From contig OX336340.1 in NCBI GenBank assembly GCA_946902875.1, forward strand, positions 13,531,566 through 13,595,565: DNA of 64,000 nt, given 5' to 3'. This document shows, piece after piece, positions 32,700-44,025 of this stretch. This DNA comes from Nematopogon swammerdamellus. Taxonomy: Eukaryota; Arthropoda; Insecta; Lepidoptera; Adelidae. The notes under the pieces are model-generated. The model worked only from the letters and a program-made list of their open reading frames with translations, made no database searches and was not told the DNA's origin. A program made the position numbers and the translations under genes. Each line of letters opens with the position of its first letter. Positions within the stretch are counted from its first letter, which is position 1.

Positions 32700-35500
32700 A
32701 TTAAAATAGTAGTAAAACAAATATGTAAATTTCCACGTATGCACAAAACCACTGAAAATATATTTGTACCCTCACTATAAAATTATATACTTCATTTTTG
32801 TATATTTCATAGTCATTTGCTGTACTGGAATGGTGGCCAAAAGTTTGAAAACATTTGTCACCCAATTGAAAGCAGATGTTAAAATTGAAATCATCCAGAA
32901 TCAAGCTGCATAAATACATACATCCCTAATTGTAACAACAGTTATTTCAGTATACCATAAAGGACTATCGCAAATCTGCTTCCTTACATGGTTGCTCATT
33001 ACCACGCAAGATAAGAGATCGGCCTGTGAGTTCTAGAGTTTCAAAGCGTTAGATGAAGAGGTTATATACGAGTATGATAGATTACTTAAGATATAAAGAA
33101 GTTAAATTTATAATCCATATCAAAAAAGTTTTCCAAGGTCACGGTTCAGCAGTAATGCTATACGCATTGCAGGGGATATTACACCAATCCTGATTTATTG
33201 ACGCATACTAATTCAACAGGCCGCCTTTTGTAGCGCACACACATTTAAAACAAAACTCAAACAATTTCTTTTAGTTCTACAAATTACAAACAACAAAATT
33301 TAGGTCTTCAAAAATAATAACACCAAAACAAAACTAATAACTGTATAAATAAATACCCTGTGTATTCTCATGTCTACTACAAATCGATTCATAACCATAG
33401 GCTGGTCTGAACTGAACCACTCTAATGATCATAGATCACACATGATCATAGGACCCAAACAATCAATCTACGAGCTACTTACCAAATGCCCTTTCACACA
33501 CTCACTCACACACACAGACACACACCCTTGCATTCATATCATCAACTGAATCGAGAACTCAATCAACAAAGTTAATAAAGACTACACCTAAACCTCTCAT
33601 TTAACACCTACATTCACATTCATAATTTTTTTTTTAATTATAAACTATTTAGGTATATATCACTATACACTATCACTCTTCGCTGTTACATACTAACGAA
33701 CTACATAGCACATAAAACCAACATGTTATTACTACATTAAATTGGAATATTTAGACAGTAATCAAAATCCATTTGTAAGCTGTGCTAAGTTGTGCTAATT
33801 TGTAAGCTGTGCTTTTGTGTTTGCTTATTTATTGTGTTGTTATATATTTCTATTGCACATAGTTGAATCCATGTATCTATAAGAATTAACTATGTTTTCC
33901 TCTGGCACGAGCCACTACACTACAATTGTTCTTAAGAACAGGATAGGCTTAAAAACAGCTTGGTGTGTGCGCAGCGCACACCTGACTAGCTGTGTCTATA
34001 CCCTTTTCATTGGTTTATTGTTGTGTTGTTGTTCTTACTAAATCTAACTCTATAGGTATATTCAGAATATGTAAAATAGAATCGTCTTTTTCTCATGTTG
34101 TACTCATTCTCTATGCCTACGGACAATAATGTAAATTAGCAATAAGCCAAAGTGAAATAAAGATATTTATTATTATTATTATTATTATTATTGTTGCCTC
34201 TTCAAATGCTCATTCGTCGCCACGTGGTCGACGCCGATCAGTGTTCCTTCGGCCTGATAATAACATAATGGTAGGCATCTCGGTAAATGCGAAGGTCGTG
34301 CGCACGAACCTTATAAGGTTGCGATGAGACCGAGCGGAGAGCGGGAAAGGAAATGGGCGCAGCTCCTTGGATAGCTTTGAGCAGCTTTGCTAATCAATGC
34401 AACCTGCAGTGGCGGGGCAAGACCTAAATTTGATGTGGGCAAGACATATTTTGCGAGGCCCTCTCTGGTGGCATGGATTTTATGAATGTTCACTGTTGAA
34501 ATGGATTTCCGGTATACTGATCAAATCAAAAATTTTTGTCAGCATACCTTTCGTCGATTAAAGTAAACATAATCAAATTGCAATAATACAGCCTTCACTG
34601 CCTCTGTCTATCCTGCGTTCCCATCTTGTCTCTGATAAAGGTTTTATAGTAAGCTTTAGAGTGCCTTTGATTAAGTCTAAACATGTTTACTCGAGGTCTC
34701 TTTTAATAGATCTAGCTGAATATTTTTCATGAATCAAAGTTGCATTAACTTTCGAGGCGCGAGGCCCATCGGGCCGCGAGGCCGTGGGCGGTCACCCACG
34801 TCGCCCACGCCTTGCGCCGCCTCTGACAACCTGATTACTCTTGCTTACAAAAAGCTGAGAAGGACTTCCTTTACTTAAAGAGCATTCGGCAGACAATTTT
34901 TTTTATCGAAAATGTTTCAAGTTTGGGCATCAATGGTATGTTTAGCCATTACGTTAGTTAGGTTGAAACGTACGCCTTCATAACATATTAACTTTAATTT
35001 TGCAACTTAACTTATCTGTGGGGACAAAAGTATTTATAATTTTTTTAAATACACAAAAATAGATTATTTTGTTGGAGGAATCATATTTGTTCGTGATCGA
35101 ACTGTGATGACATAGAGCATTCTCTATGTCAAAGATCACATCGACAGTGTCTCGTTTCTACGTATAATAATATTACACACTCACTTGCCAAAATACTATG
35201 GGGAAACTCATGTTGCACGAATACTTTGTACAACTTAAACACAATTTAGTATTTATACGACAGTGATATATAGAGTCTACAAAATGTAGAGTAATCAGTT
35301 AGAAATTGAGATCACGGGTAAGATTAGAGGAAGTTTTATAAACGAAGAGCTCTTCATTTGAAGGTCTTTAATATTCTACTATAATACATCCGACCATGTT
35401 GCTTACATACTTAGTTAAATACATTGTCCATTTGTACTGTCATTGTTTCACATGTCCATAATTATCGCTCGGGTTATATAGTGTCCCGGTGTCTGAAGGC
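32700..35500. other. Region without a recognised gene
   Basis: A retroposon-like 3' end closes at 34150-34192 with CCAAAGTGAAATAAAGATA and an (ATT)n tail. Positions 34740-34830 are GC-rich. Near 35367-35372 the minus strand has ATTAAA, a possible weak poly(A) signal for gene B. Confidence 0.45.
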
Positions 35501-35502
35501 TC

Positions 35503-38314
35503 TCACTGCTCGGGCTCGGCGCGGCTGAACTGGCGGTTGTACTCGATGGAGCGCAGTATGGCTTCAGGGATGGGGGGAGGGGTGGGAATTGCGTCACCCT
35601 GCGAACACACAAGTACTTTATGATTTACGGTTGCCCAATGTAAAAGTAGGCCTCTAAGTTATTCTAAAATAGTTTTTAGAATAGAATATAATAGAAATGC
35701 TTCATTGCACACAAAAACACAAACATAGATACAGAAGATAACATACAAAAGAGCAATCGAAATTGACAATACTTCACACAGAAACAGCGAACAGTAGAGT
35801 ACAAAGGCGGACTTATCACTTTAAGTTCCTTTAATTTCTTCCAGTCAACCTTTGTTGGGTGATGAGAGTGAGTAAGAAATATGGCAAGGGTAGTGCAGAC
35901 ATTGTTTTAAATTATCTTTGTGATATTTCAGGATTCGTTTCAAATGTTCTTTGCATACTACCTGTATTTACCGACCGTGTTGGTGCGGATTCCACGTAAA
36001 ATTGTAGGTTCCATCCCTTACCTTGATAGGGTTTAACATGACCGGCTGGGTATCGCACTGAAAGAAAGGTCCGCCGAGGCAGCTATGTTCTGTATAATAG
36101 TAATAGTTCTGTGTACACGGCACGACCAAACGGAAGAAGCACTGACATGACACGAAGCTGACAGCTTACGAAGGTGTTATGGGCTCACACCATGGGTGTC
36201 GCAGGTGATGTTGCCAACCACGTCACAGTCTCATGAACATTTTGTAATAAAATGCAATATTTAGGTATCTTAAAACAATATTTACCACACACATCGTTAT
36301 TAAATCTTATAATCATCATTATTAAGCTTGATCGATTGAATCTTGTTCGAATACTTTGCGAAACGTGGTGGTCGGTGTTGTGCTGTTATTTACCAGAGTT
36401 CTTGCAGCACAACACCGATTGCTCTGCTTACCCCGATTGTCGGGATTCAGCGTGTGTGATATGTATATGTATGTATCGTTATTAAAATTTTGAGTACTCA
36501 CAGATATTTTTATAATATTTTATGTATATTTTAAGGTTAAAGCTGACCGGTCCCTGACAATAAAACAACAAACATGCACTGACCACCGCTCGATATCCGT
36601 TCTCGTCGGCGACGTAGGAGATGGAGACGACCCTGCCCTCAGGCGAGACCCACGAGAAGGAGCCCTGCACCACGGTGGGCACGTTGGGCGGCGCGCCGCC
36701 CAAGTTGCGCGGGCTTCCGAGCGCCTGCGCCGCGATGCCGTTGCTCGTCTCGTAGCTATGTACCAGTTACATAGATAGCATACAAACTTAATTCACATAC
36801 ATTTTGATTTTATACGGATAAAGCAAACGTAGCGTGAGACGCCCCCCGGTTAGGTGGACAGATGACCTAAAAAAGGTGGCCGGGAGTTGATGGATGAGAA
36901 GAGCGGAAGACCGCGTGTGGTAGCGTGCCTTGGGATAGGCCTATGTCCAGCAGTGGACCGATACAGGCTGATGATGATGATGATAATGACGGATAAAAAT
37001 ATTAAAAAATAAAACAAAACAAACTTAAATGTGTAAGCATTAGTATTAATGTTCATGATTTAAATGACTGCAGCACTTCATTCAGTTATTGATTATTCTA
37101 TATAGTAGAGATCTTCGACATCTAGCCAAATTCAATGTTACCGGTAATATTAGCCATGTGATATTTGTCTGTATGCCTACTGCAGTAAAGTTCAGTTTAG
37201 CATGTTTAAAAAATACCCCCCTGCAGATCAACAATATTGTGAGAAAACAAAAAATTTAATTATAAGATCTTACTATACCTCAAGCTGAATTTGGTGACAA
37301 AATCAGAAAAAACATCTTCCACGTACATTTTGTGGTCGGAAATAAAAAAAAAATACATTTATGGTAAATACTTGATTATTTCTAATCTCGCCTTCGTTTA
37401 TTGGCAGCAAAGCAAATATAAAAAAAAATCCCTGTACTTATAAATATGTATGTATTTGTTTTCTTAGATGCAGATTCGTATAAATTTATTATGGTATATA
37501 TATATATTTTAAGATACACTTTTTTTGCATCATCCATCAGCTATCTTTATTATTGTGATTTATTATTGAAGAAAAAATTTCATATTATCAAAGCTCTGCC
37601 CAAATGAATTGTGTGCAGAAGATTTTTTCTAAATTGTGCGAAATGTTAACGGTGATCATCGTTTTCCAGTTGAGGCGTAGTAGAGTTAAACGCTCTTCAA
37701 ATCAAATACAGTACACAATACAGTAGCTACAGTCTTAGCATGTTGAAAGGCTGGCATGACATTCGCAATCCCCGTGCATCACATACTGTCTACCGACATC
37801 GTTAGACACCTACTTGTAATTTGTAACGATGACACATCGCGCTTTCCATAAAAAAAGGTTTTACGTATCAACTGGAGTCTGGAATATTTTAATAGAATTA
37901 CCTGTATTGGAATCCTCCTTCAGGGGTCACGTCGTTGTCAAGTCTCAGGATCTGCGCATTCCTATCGTCCGATACCCTGTACACCTTGCCGTCCGCATAG
38001 TGGGAAGCCACCGACGCCACGACCGGAGCCAGCGGCACGTCAGACGGACTCTTCGGGGTAGCCGACTCATCCACAGGAGTCACCGAAAACGGGGCCACGG
38101 TCGAAGAACCAAAAGGCTTAAAAGTCGGCGAGGAAAAGGGTGCTGGCGTCGAATAGAACTGAGGGCGGTATCTTCCCTGGTTGTACTGATTGTAGTTGTA
38201 TTGGTTGTAGGGATTGTATCTATTGTAAGGGTTGTAGCGGCCCTGGTTGTACGGGAACTGCGGTTCGGGCTCCGGCGCCGCCATGGCGCACCCGAGCGCG
38301 GCCACCACAAGTAT
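35503..38314 (-). CDS. RR-1 cuticular protein (gene B), first exon not located
   Basis: Minus-strand exons 37902-38314, 36584-36755 and 35503-35598 join in phases 2 and 0 to 226 residues. The first starts inside a signal peptide ([18 protein letters not shown]). A Tyr/Asn/Gly/Arg/Pro-rich stretch follows with [12 protein letters not shown] repeats, then a Ser/Thr/Pro/Val linker. The RR-1 domain runs from [15 protein letters not shown] through [19 protein letters not shown] and DENGYRAV to [20 protein letters not shown]. Gene C shares this AILRSIEYN ending. The last donor is GTCAGT rather than GTRAGT; the same-phase alternative three bases earlier would drop one Val. The missing first exon should end in phase 0; no convincing candidate was seen, only bare ATG|GTACAC near 38373. 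Intron 3 contains a SINE and intron 2 a LINE tail. Predicted role: secreted chitin-binding cuticle protein; the repeats recall larval cuticle proteins, but I assign no name. Confidence 0.87.
35690..35850. repeat. Dispersed repeat with GCGGACTTATC in the last intron of gene B
   Basis: Contains ATGCTTCATTGCACAC and ACAAAGGCGGACTTATCAC, then CTTCCAGTCAACCTTTG. It is the same family as the sequence at 16070-16170. Confidence 0.55.
35968..36238 (+). mobile_element. SINE copy (family 1) in the last intron of gene B
   Basis: Begins near the B-box region (GTGCGGATTCCACGTAAAAT) and continues through a diverged body to CACGTCACAGTCTCATGAAC. It lacks the A-box half of the head and is more divergent than most copies. 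Confidence 0.7.
36330..36470 (-). repeat. Dispersed roughly 130-bp repeat (CACAACACCGACC family)
   Basis: Reads GAAACGTGGTGGTCGGTG, then GCAGCACAACACCGATTGC and CCCGATTGTCGGGATTCAG. It is a reverse relative of the copies at 9593-9710 and 50285-50425. It lies in the last intron of gene B. Confidence 0.6.
37738..37857 (+). mobile_element. LINE 3'-end remnant in intron 2 of gene B
   Basis: GGCTGGCATGACATTCGCAA ... GACATCGTTAGACACCTACT ... CGCGCTTTCCATAAAAAAA, matching the LINE 3' end split at 32395-32697 without the SINE. Confidence 0.65.
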
Positions 38315-38395
38315 CTGCGAACAATGAATAATGTAGAATACAATAGGTTATGATGTAAAGCTTGTTGGTGTACCATGTCATATGGGCCTTAATGA

Positions 38396-38478
38396 GCACC
38401 TGTCAGGCCGGCTGTCCATGGGCGTCGTTAGGCACCTTATGGGTGGCTCGGCCCTACATGTCGCCCATTCTATTAAAA
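38396..38478 (+). mobile_element. LINE 3'-end remnant upstream of gene B exon 2
   Basis: CACCTGTCAGGCCGGCTGTC, then GGGCGTCGTTAGGCACCTT, then TACATGTCGCCC and an A-run: the same 3' end family as at 37738-37857. Confidence 0.6.
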
Positions 38479-38479
38479 A

Positions 38480-41225
38480 ATCGTGGGAGTCTGCATGTAC
38501 ACATGCAGCCGTCAAACTTAGTTCGTGAATTTGATGTTTGCGCAGTTTGAAACAATTTTTTCGTTAGAAAAATTTTCAACTTTGGTAGCCCATATTGCCC
38601 CACCTAGGCTTCATAGTAGGTTTTGTTTAATTTAAAACCTTTGTCTGTTCGTTAGAGTTTGTCTCGATTATGCAGCGTTAAGGACTAAAACGCGAGACGT
38701 GGTTGAAGTTTGCGTGTTTTCGCATTTTTCAAAACATGTCAACTTGAACGGCTGATTTGGGCCATAAGAGATGGAATGACTAAATAAAATTTATAACGTA
38801 TTTTAACTCGTCAGATCGATCTTTCATCCGACATATTTATTATTGTTGTACGTAGTCTGGTTACTGACTACTGAGCGTCGCAAAGTACAAAAAAGTCTTA
38901 ATTTTCTTTATTCGCACCCCCATACCCGAGCCCAAAGACGTTTCATCAAATTCACGTCAAAAAAAACCTATCCATTTAGGAATCGGCACGATCGACGACT
39001 TGGAATTTACTGAGTTGCTTCAGTTTAATGAGATCAAATTCAGACAGTGTAATTATAATTTTTTATAATAAGTTTTCTGTATTACGAAGTGGTCTTTATT
39101 TATGTTATTCATTTGTTTGTTCCTGATTCGATATTTAATGAGAAATGGGTATAAGAGGACGCACCAAACTCTTCATGGTTACGAATATACTTCTCGGTCA
39201 GCCGCCTACAGTGGTGTGGCGCCCTCGTTTCCGAACTGACTTTATTTATATGCCAATTGGTTTCTAACTTTTTCGGCATTGGCTAACTTGCTACATATAC
39301 ATATTAATGCCCGGTGATGCGATGTACCACGATCCACCCGGACGGGCCCGCAATGCCATATTCGAAACATAAAAACAACTAAATGGACCTATAAACGTCG
39401 GACAACGATTGATAGACGCCGGCAGCGAATGAAAAAGTAATTTAGTCACGTTAAATTAGGATGGCACGGCCGAATGACCCATTATACAGGCATTAAGGTG
39501 AAAAATACCAAATGTCACGTCGAACAGTAGACTCAATCTTGCGTCATTTGGCTAAGGAACAGAATGATTTGTGTGTAGTACACGCCTTCCTAGCCAATCT
39601 AGACCGATTCAATTTATTTGCAAATTTCAGAACCATCATATCATGTGGAGCCAAGCCTATCATTTGTGAGACTGTTAGTGGATCATGCAGACACCGCGCG
39701 CATGCTGAGTGAGTGCGAGTCCATCGTAATTAGTACCTACTGTATTTCTTTGTTGTTCGTGTAAATGTAGTTATTTATTTTTATCTCTAAATGTAATGAT
39801 ACTAATAATTATTTCGTTCTTATAAAAAACTACAATTATTTAAAACTACTAAAATTTAAAACTACAACACTTTCAGTTTAAACGAAATAATTATAAGCTA
39901 CATATTTTTTTAAACTATAGAGCGGTGTGTGAACCAAAATTTGAAAATTTTAGCTGAAATATTTACGAATCTACATAAAATATTGGTGATAAAAATATCA
40001 TCAATATTTCCTAAATTAAAACGCAAAGAATACACATGTATACCTACCATCTTGATAAGTAGCGAAGCGAGCAAAATCAGATGCAATTTATAAGAAGTTT
40101 TTTTTTTTTAATTAGTTATATTTGTCTATTTAATTTGATAGGTAGTTATAGTTTATGTAATTTCTGTATGTTTAGTACCTTATTGAATAAAATATTATAA
40201 ATTTATCAAAGCTACAGACATATAATAATGTGATAAAATAAAAGTTTATAAAATCTAACACTATTACAAATAAAGCTTTTTGAGATTTATAAGAATCGAA
40301 GTATTTTAAATGTTGGTGTAAATCTTCTCTCTGCTCATCTGTGTGGCTGTAATGGGAGCCAACAGGTTTAATAAGATTAAAATATGTTTTTTCCAAGTAA
40401 CTTATTTGTCAACCAAATCTATTCTTTCTTCGTCGTTTGGTTTTGTAATTGATGATGATGATATAAAACTCTAGCTTCAATGGGTTTTGTAGAATTGTTT
40501 TGTTTTGTTTGCCGTCGCGCCATCTAGTTAGACGACTGTAAATTGCAGATTTACTCAACAAACGCATCTCTACAAAATGGCGCCACACTCGAAGCAGCCA
40601 ACAAGTTAGCCACAGAGCAACAAACGCGCGGTAGGTATTTGATGCTCTGTGAAGTTAGCACTTTCCTGAAAAATAATAATAGCTCACGGCAAAGAGGAAA
40701 AACAGTTATGTGGAATAGAGGAAGAAAATCTTTATTCCACCCTTCGTTTTTCGTTATCTCATGAAAGGTTCATGAGATAACGAAAAACAGAGAACATTTT
40801 GAATATTTGTGAATTATTATTATCATTAACTACCTCACAACTATGTGAAAGATAATTACAGAAAATAGAAAAAAATCTCTTACAGAAAATATATGATGTA
40901 TATATTTTGGTCGCAATAAACGCAGTATTATTTAATTGGAATTTACGTAATATCTAAGTCGATATTTTCATCAAATTCAATTAAAAGAAGAAACAGGTTG
41001 TAATATAATTCTACAATAGTATACGAAATAGGAAGTGGACTTTGTGAATCAAAGGACTCGCAAATATTCAATAAAAGCTCCAACCCTGCGTTGTTGGCCA
41101 GGTCATGCTTTCTATATTTATTCCTAATTCCTGACCGTCATGATAAAAATACTCGTTGTCAGTTAAAGTACTGTGAAAACAAAATATTATGTTTAACTAC
41201 CATAAAAAAGAGTTTTTAAAATATT
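38480..41225. other. Region without a recognised gene
   Basis: AT-rich. No conserved protein, TATA-plus-ATG exon or tRNA was found, although the first exon of gene B should lie in this direction. An 18-bp-stem hairpin is at 40747-40787. Confidence 0.45.
40747..40787. repeat. Hairpin with 18-bp perfect stem
   Basis: TTTTTCGTTATCTCATGA (40747-40764) and its exact complement (40770-40787) are separated by AAGGT. Confidence 0.9.
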
Positions 41226-41228
41226 TAC

Positions 41229-41969
41229 GTTTTTTTTATTGAAACTGACACGGTCGGCTACATCACCTACAAGACCCGAGATGTCAGCCCATAATACCTT
41301 GGAGAACTACATAATAACCAACTACTTGGTGTCATTTCAGCGCTTCCCTTTGGTCGTGCCGGCTACACTAAACTGAACTGAAAACACGAACTTTTTTTAT
41401 ATTTTTTTTATTATATGTAATCCGGTATGGGTGGCTGAGTCGGAGGGGCCAAAGTACATGCTCAGACTAGCCAATATCACCTCCGAGAAGGTAGGTGCCA
41501 TACCGGAGACTTCCCTGGATTGCTGGCTATACTGGACTAGAGGAGAACACAACCGAGGCTGCTATGCGGCCATCTTACATCCAGTACGGTGGTACCAACC
41601 CAGTCAGCTACAATTTGAACCTACCACCTAGTAAGAGGCAAGGGAAGAAACCTACAGTTTTACACCGGTTCCGAACGGTGAAGCAGCAGGTGTAGGTATG
41701 CACGTAATTTTTTTCGTCAGAAAAAACTCATTGGTACACGCCTACCGGATTTGAACCTCGGACCTCTCGCATGAGAAGCCGATGTCCAAACCATTCGGCC
41801 ACCCGCCACTATTTACACAGCAGCTTCGCCGACCTTTCGTTCAGTACTATGGTTAAACTAGGGCCGGTTGAGGCGGGCCGGGCCTGCCCCTGCCACCTAG
41901 TAAAGTAAGAAGGGAAAGAGCCTGCAGTTTTACGTGCAATTTGAATCACGGTCAGCCTCAACTTTCCGT
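41229..41969 (-). mobile_element. Family 1 SINE split by insertion of a family 2 SINE
   Basis: The tail and body portion is at 41229-41395, ending ACACGAACT. The head-side portion resumes at about 41811 (ACTATTTACACAGCAGC) and continues to CACGGTCAGCCTCAACTTT at 41969. Joining the two recreates the normal family order ACGAACTATTTACATAGCCG. Confidence 0.8.
41392..41812 (-). mobile_element. SINE copy (family 2, Ser/Leu-tRNA-like head), nested
   Basis: On the minus strand the head reads GCGGGTGGCCGAATGGTTT and GAGGTTCAAATCCGGTAGG. The A-tail appears as AT-rich T-runs near 41392-41420. It matches 13984-14394 over its full length. Confidence 0.78.
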
Positions 41970-43900
41970 CCGTCCGTCCGTATGTCACAGCCATTTTACT
42001 CGGAGACTATTGGCACTATAAAGATTAAATTTGGAAGGAAGCTGTGATAATAAGGAAAACTTTGGAGTGACACGCCATACAAGAGTGTAACTGAGGGATT
42101 AAGAAATACATAAGCGTGTGGGGTATTGTTAAAAAGTGTGTATGTGTCCTAACTTTTTAACATTACGGTGGAAAATTCTGAAAAAAATTAAGGTGGTAGA
42201 ACTTAAAAAAAAATTAAAAAAAAAATTATTTAAATAAGATTGGTCGTGTAGTTTTTGAGCTATGGGATATTTTCGGTTACATCGTGAACATTCTTCCTAC
42301 TACGGAACCCTTCATTGTGCGTGGTCCGACACGCACTTGGCCGATTTTGTTACTTAGGTGCTACTCTGTGATGATTACTATGAATATCAAAATACTTCAA
42401 ACACACCTTATTCTCTAATACACATTATTAGACAATAATTACCAGTTGTTTTTGGGGAAAACTCTCGCATTTATTTATCAAAACATAATTTTTTTTCAAA
42501 TTGACCAAATCGCTCTTCTGGGGCGTGGCAGTTTTTCTGTGCTACTAATGTATAAACAAAATGAAGTCGGTTAATAATACACACTGCTCGAACTAAGAAT
42601 CTCCTCCTTTTTTTAACTCGATTAAAAAACGAAGTCTCACCATAAGAGCCATTTTGATCCATTTTTCAAGGAGCTCTAAAAACGGAAACATTCGCCTGAA
42701 TTACACAATGAATTCGTTTTGTGAAGATCCTTCAAATTATAAAAGTGTATTTGCTAAACATAATAATGTTCTTGTCCTGCCTAACTTGGTTCAGGATGTT
42801 TAATAGTTGATTTATTGGCATTTTTTTCCAAATTATGTTTCTTTAAATATTCAATAATTCTTCTCTGCCTACGCTTTAATTAGATTCTGATTTAAAAAAA
42901 TCTAAATTTAAATGCAAATGTGGAAGATTTCCACATTAGCATAGTGGATCATGCTACTTCGTTACCGTAAATCGTCGCGAGAACTATCAGATCAATACAA
43001 AACTTCCAGTCGACCTTCGATTTTATGTGCTGCTGAATTTTGATGGATCTATACCATGTCCTATAAAATATTTATATTCAAGTAAGGTGGGATAGTTAAA
43101 AAATATATTGAAAATTTGCAAGTTTATCGAATGTTGTATAAACGAATCTTAATTTTTTATTAAATCTACTAATAATTGACCAAATGTTTGCATAAATCAA
43201 GTCATATTATGTTGCTTAATTTATAAGTATTTCATGGCGATTATTATTTCAGTGTCTTGATTCGTTCTTGTTATGAAAATGTGGAATGAACTTTTTGAAA
43301 TGAATTTCCATAATATATCCATAGTTAGGATATACTTCAGTCAGATAAATTGTTTTTCTTGTTTCATATTAAATATTAAACATCTTGACTTTGTACGCCA
43401 ACATTTATTACAATATATTCAAGCGTGTTCGTCCGTAGAACGAATTGGAGGTTTATATGAAATATTCAAAGAGTTTGTATTATGTCGCTACGCTCCTTAA
43501 ATACTAAATACAAACTCTTTGGAAATATTTTATTTCGAATATTGTATGATTAATACAAAACAGTGTCTTTAAATAACTTTAAAATGTATTTATAATTTAT
43601 CGCGATTTTGGATTTGTATATTGAGGTCATAGAGTGAACTTGGAAACATTATGTAGAAATATGTCTACAATTCTTACAAAATGTCATATTAACTATTAAT
43701 AAGTTCTCGTTTACTATATATAGATAGATTTTATCTTGTATTTTATAATTAGAAGTCGGCTTTACCTATGCAAAATTTACTATTAATACGTGATCTGGTT
43801 TAGTAATTCTATAGGCAATAAACAGAATGAACTGAGTCAATATTAGTATTAATACGTCGCTAAGGTTGATCTAAAACACAAAAATGTTATATGTACAATT
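41970..43900. other. Region without a recognised gene
   Basis: Positions 42170-42355 carry the GGAACCC ... GACACGCACTTGGCCG end of a dispersed repeat. Positions 43461-43530 form a hairpin with arms of about 22 bp (AAATATTCAAAGAGTTTGTA and near-complement). Confidence 0.45.
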
Positions 43901-43906
43901 TTTATT
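43901..43906 (-). promoter_or_regulatory. Poly(A) signal of gene C
   Basis: AATAAA on the minus strand, about 120 bases after the TAA stop of gene C. Confidence 0.6.
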
Positions 43907-44025
43907 TCCATAAATGCATTGTAGTACGCAATCAATAACAGTGACTTATCCTTAAGAATTATTTGTAGATCACAATATCAGGTGGTTTTGGCATAGAATG
44001 TCTCGTGGCTGCCGTCGGAGAGTGC

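Noticed and set aside
37829..38353. 174-codon open frame on the plus strand
   Set aside because: It is the antisense shadow of gene B exon 2; the minus strand carries the signal peptide and splice sites.
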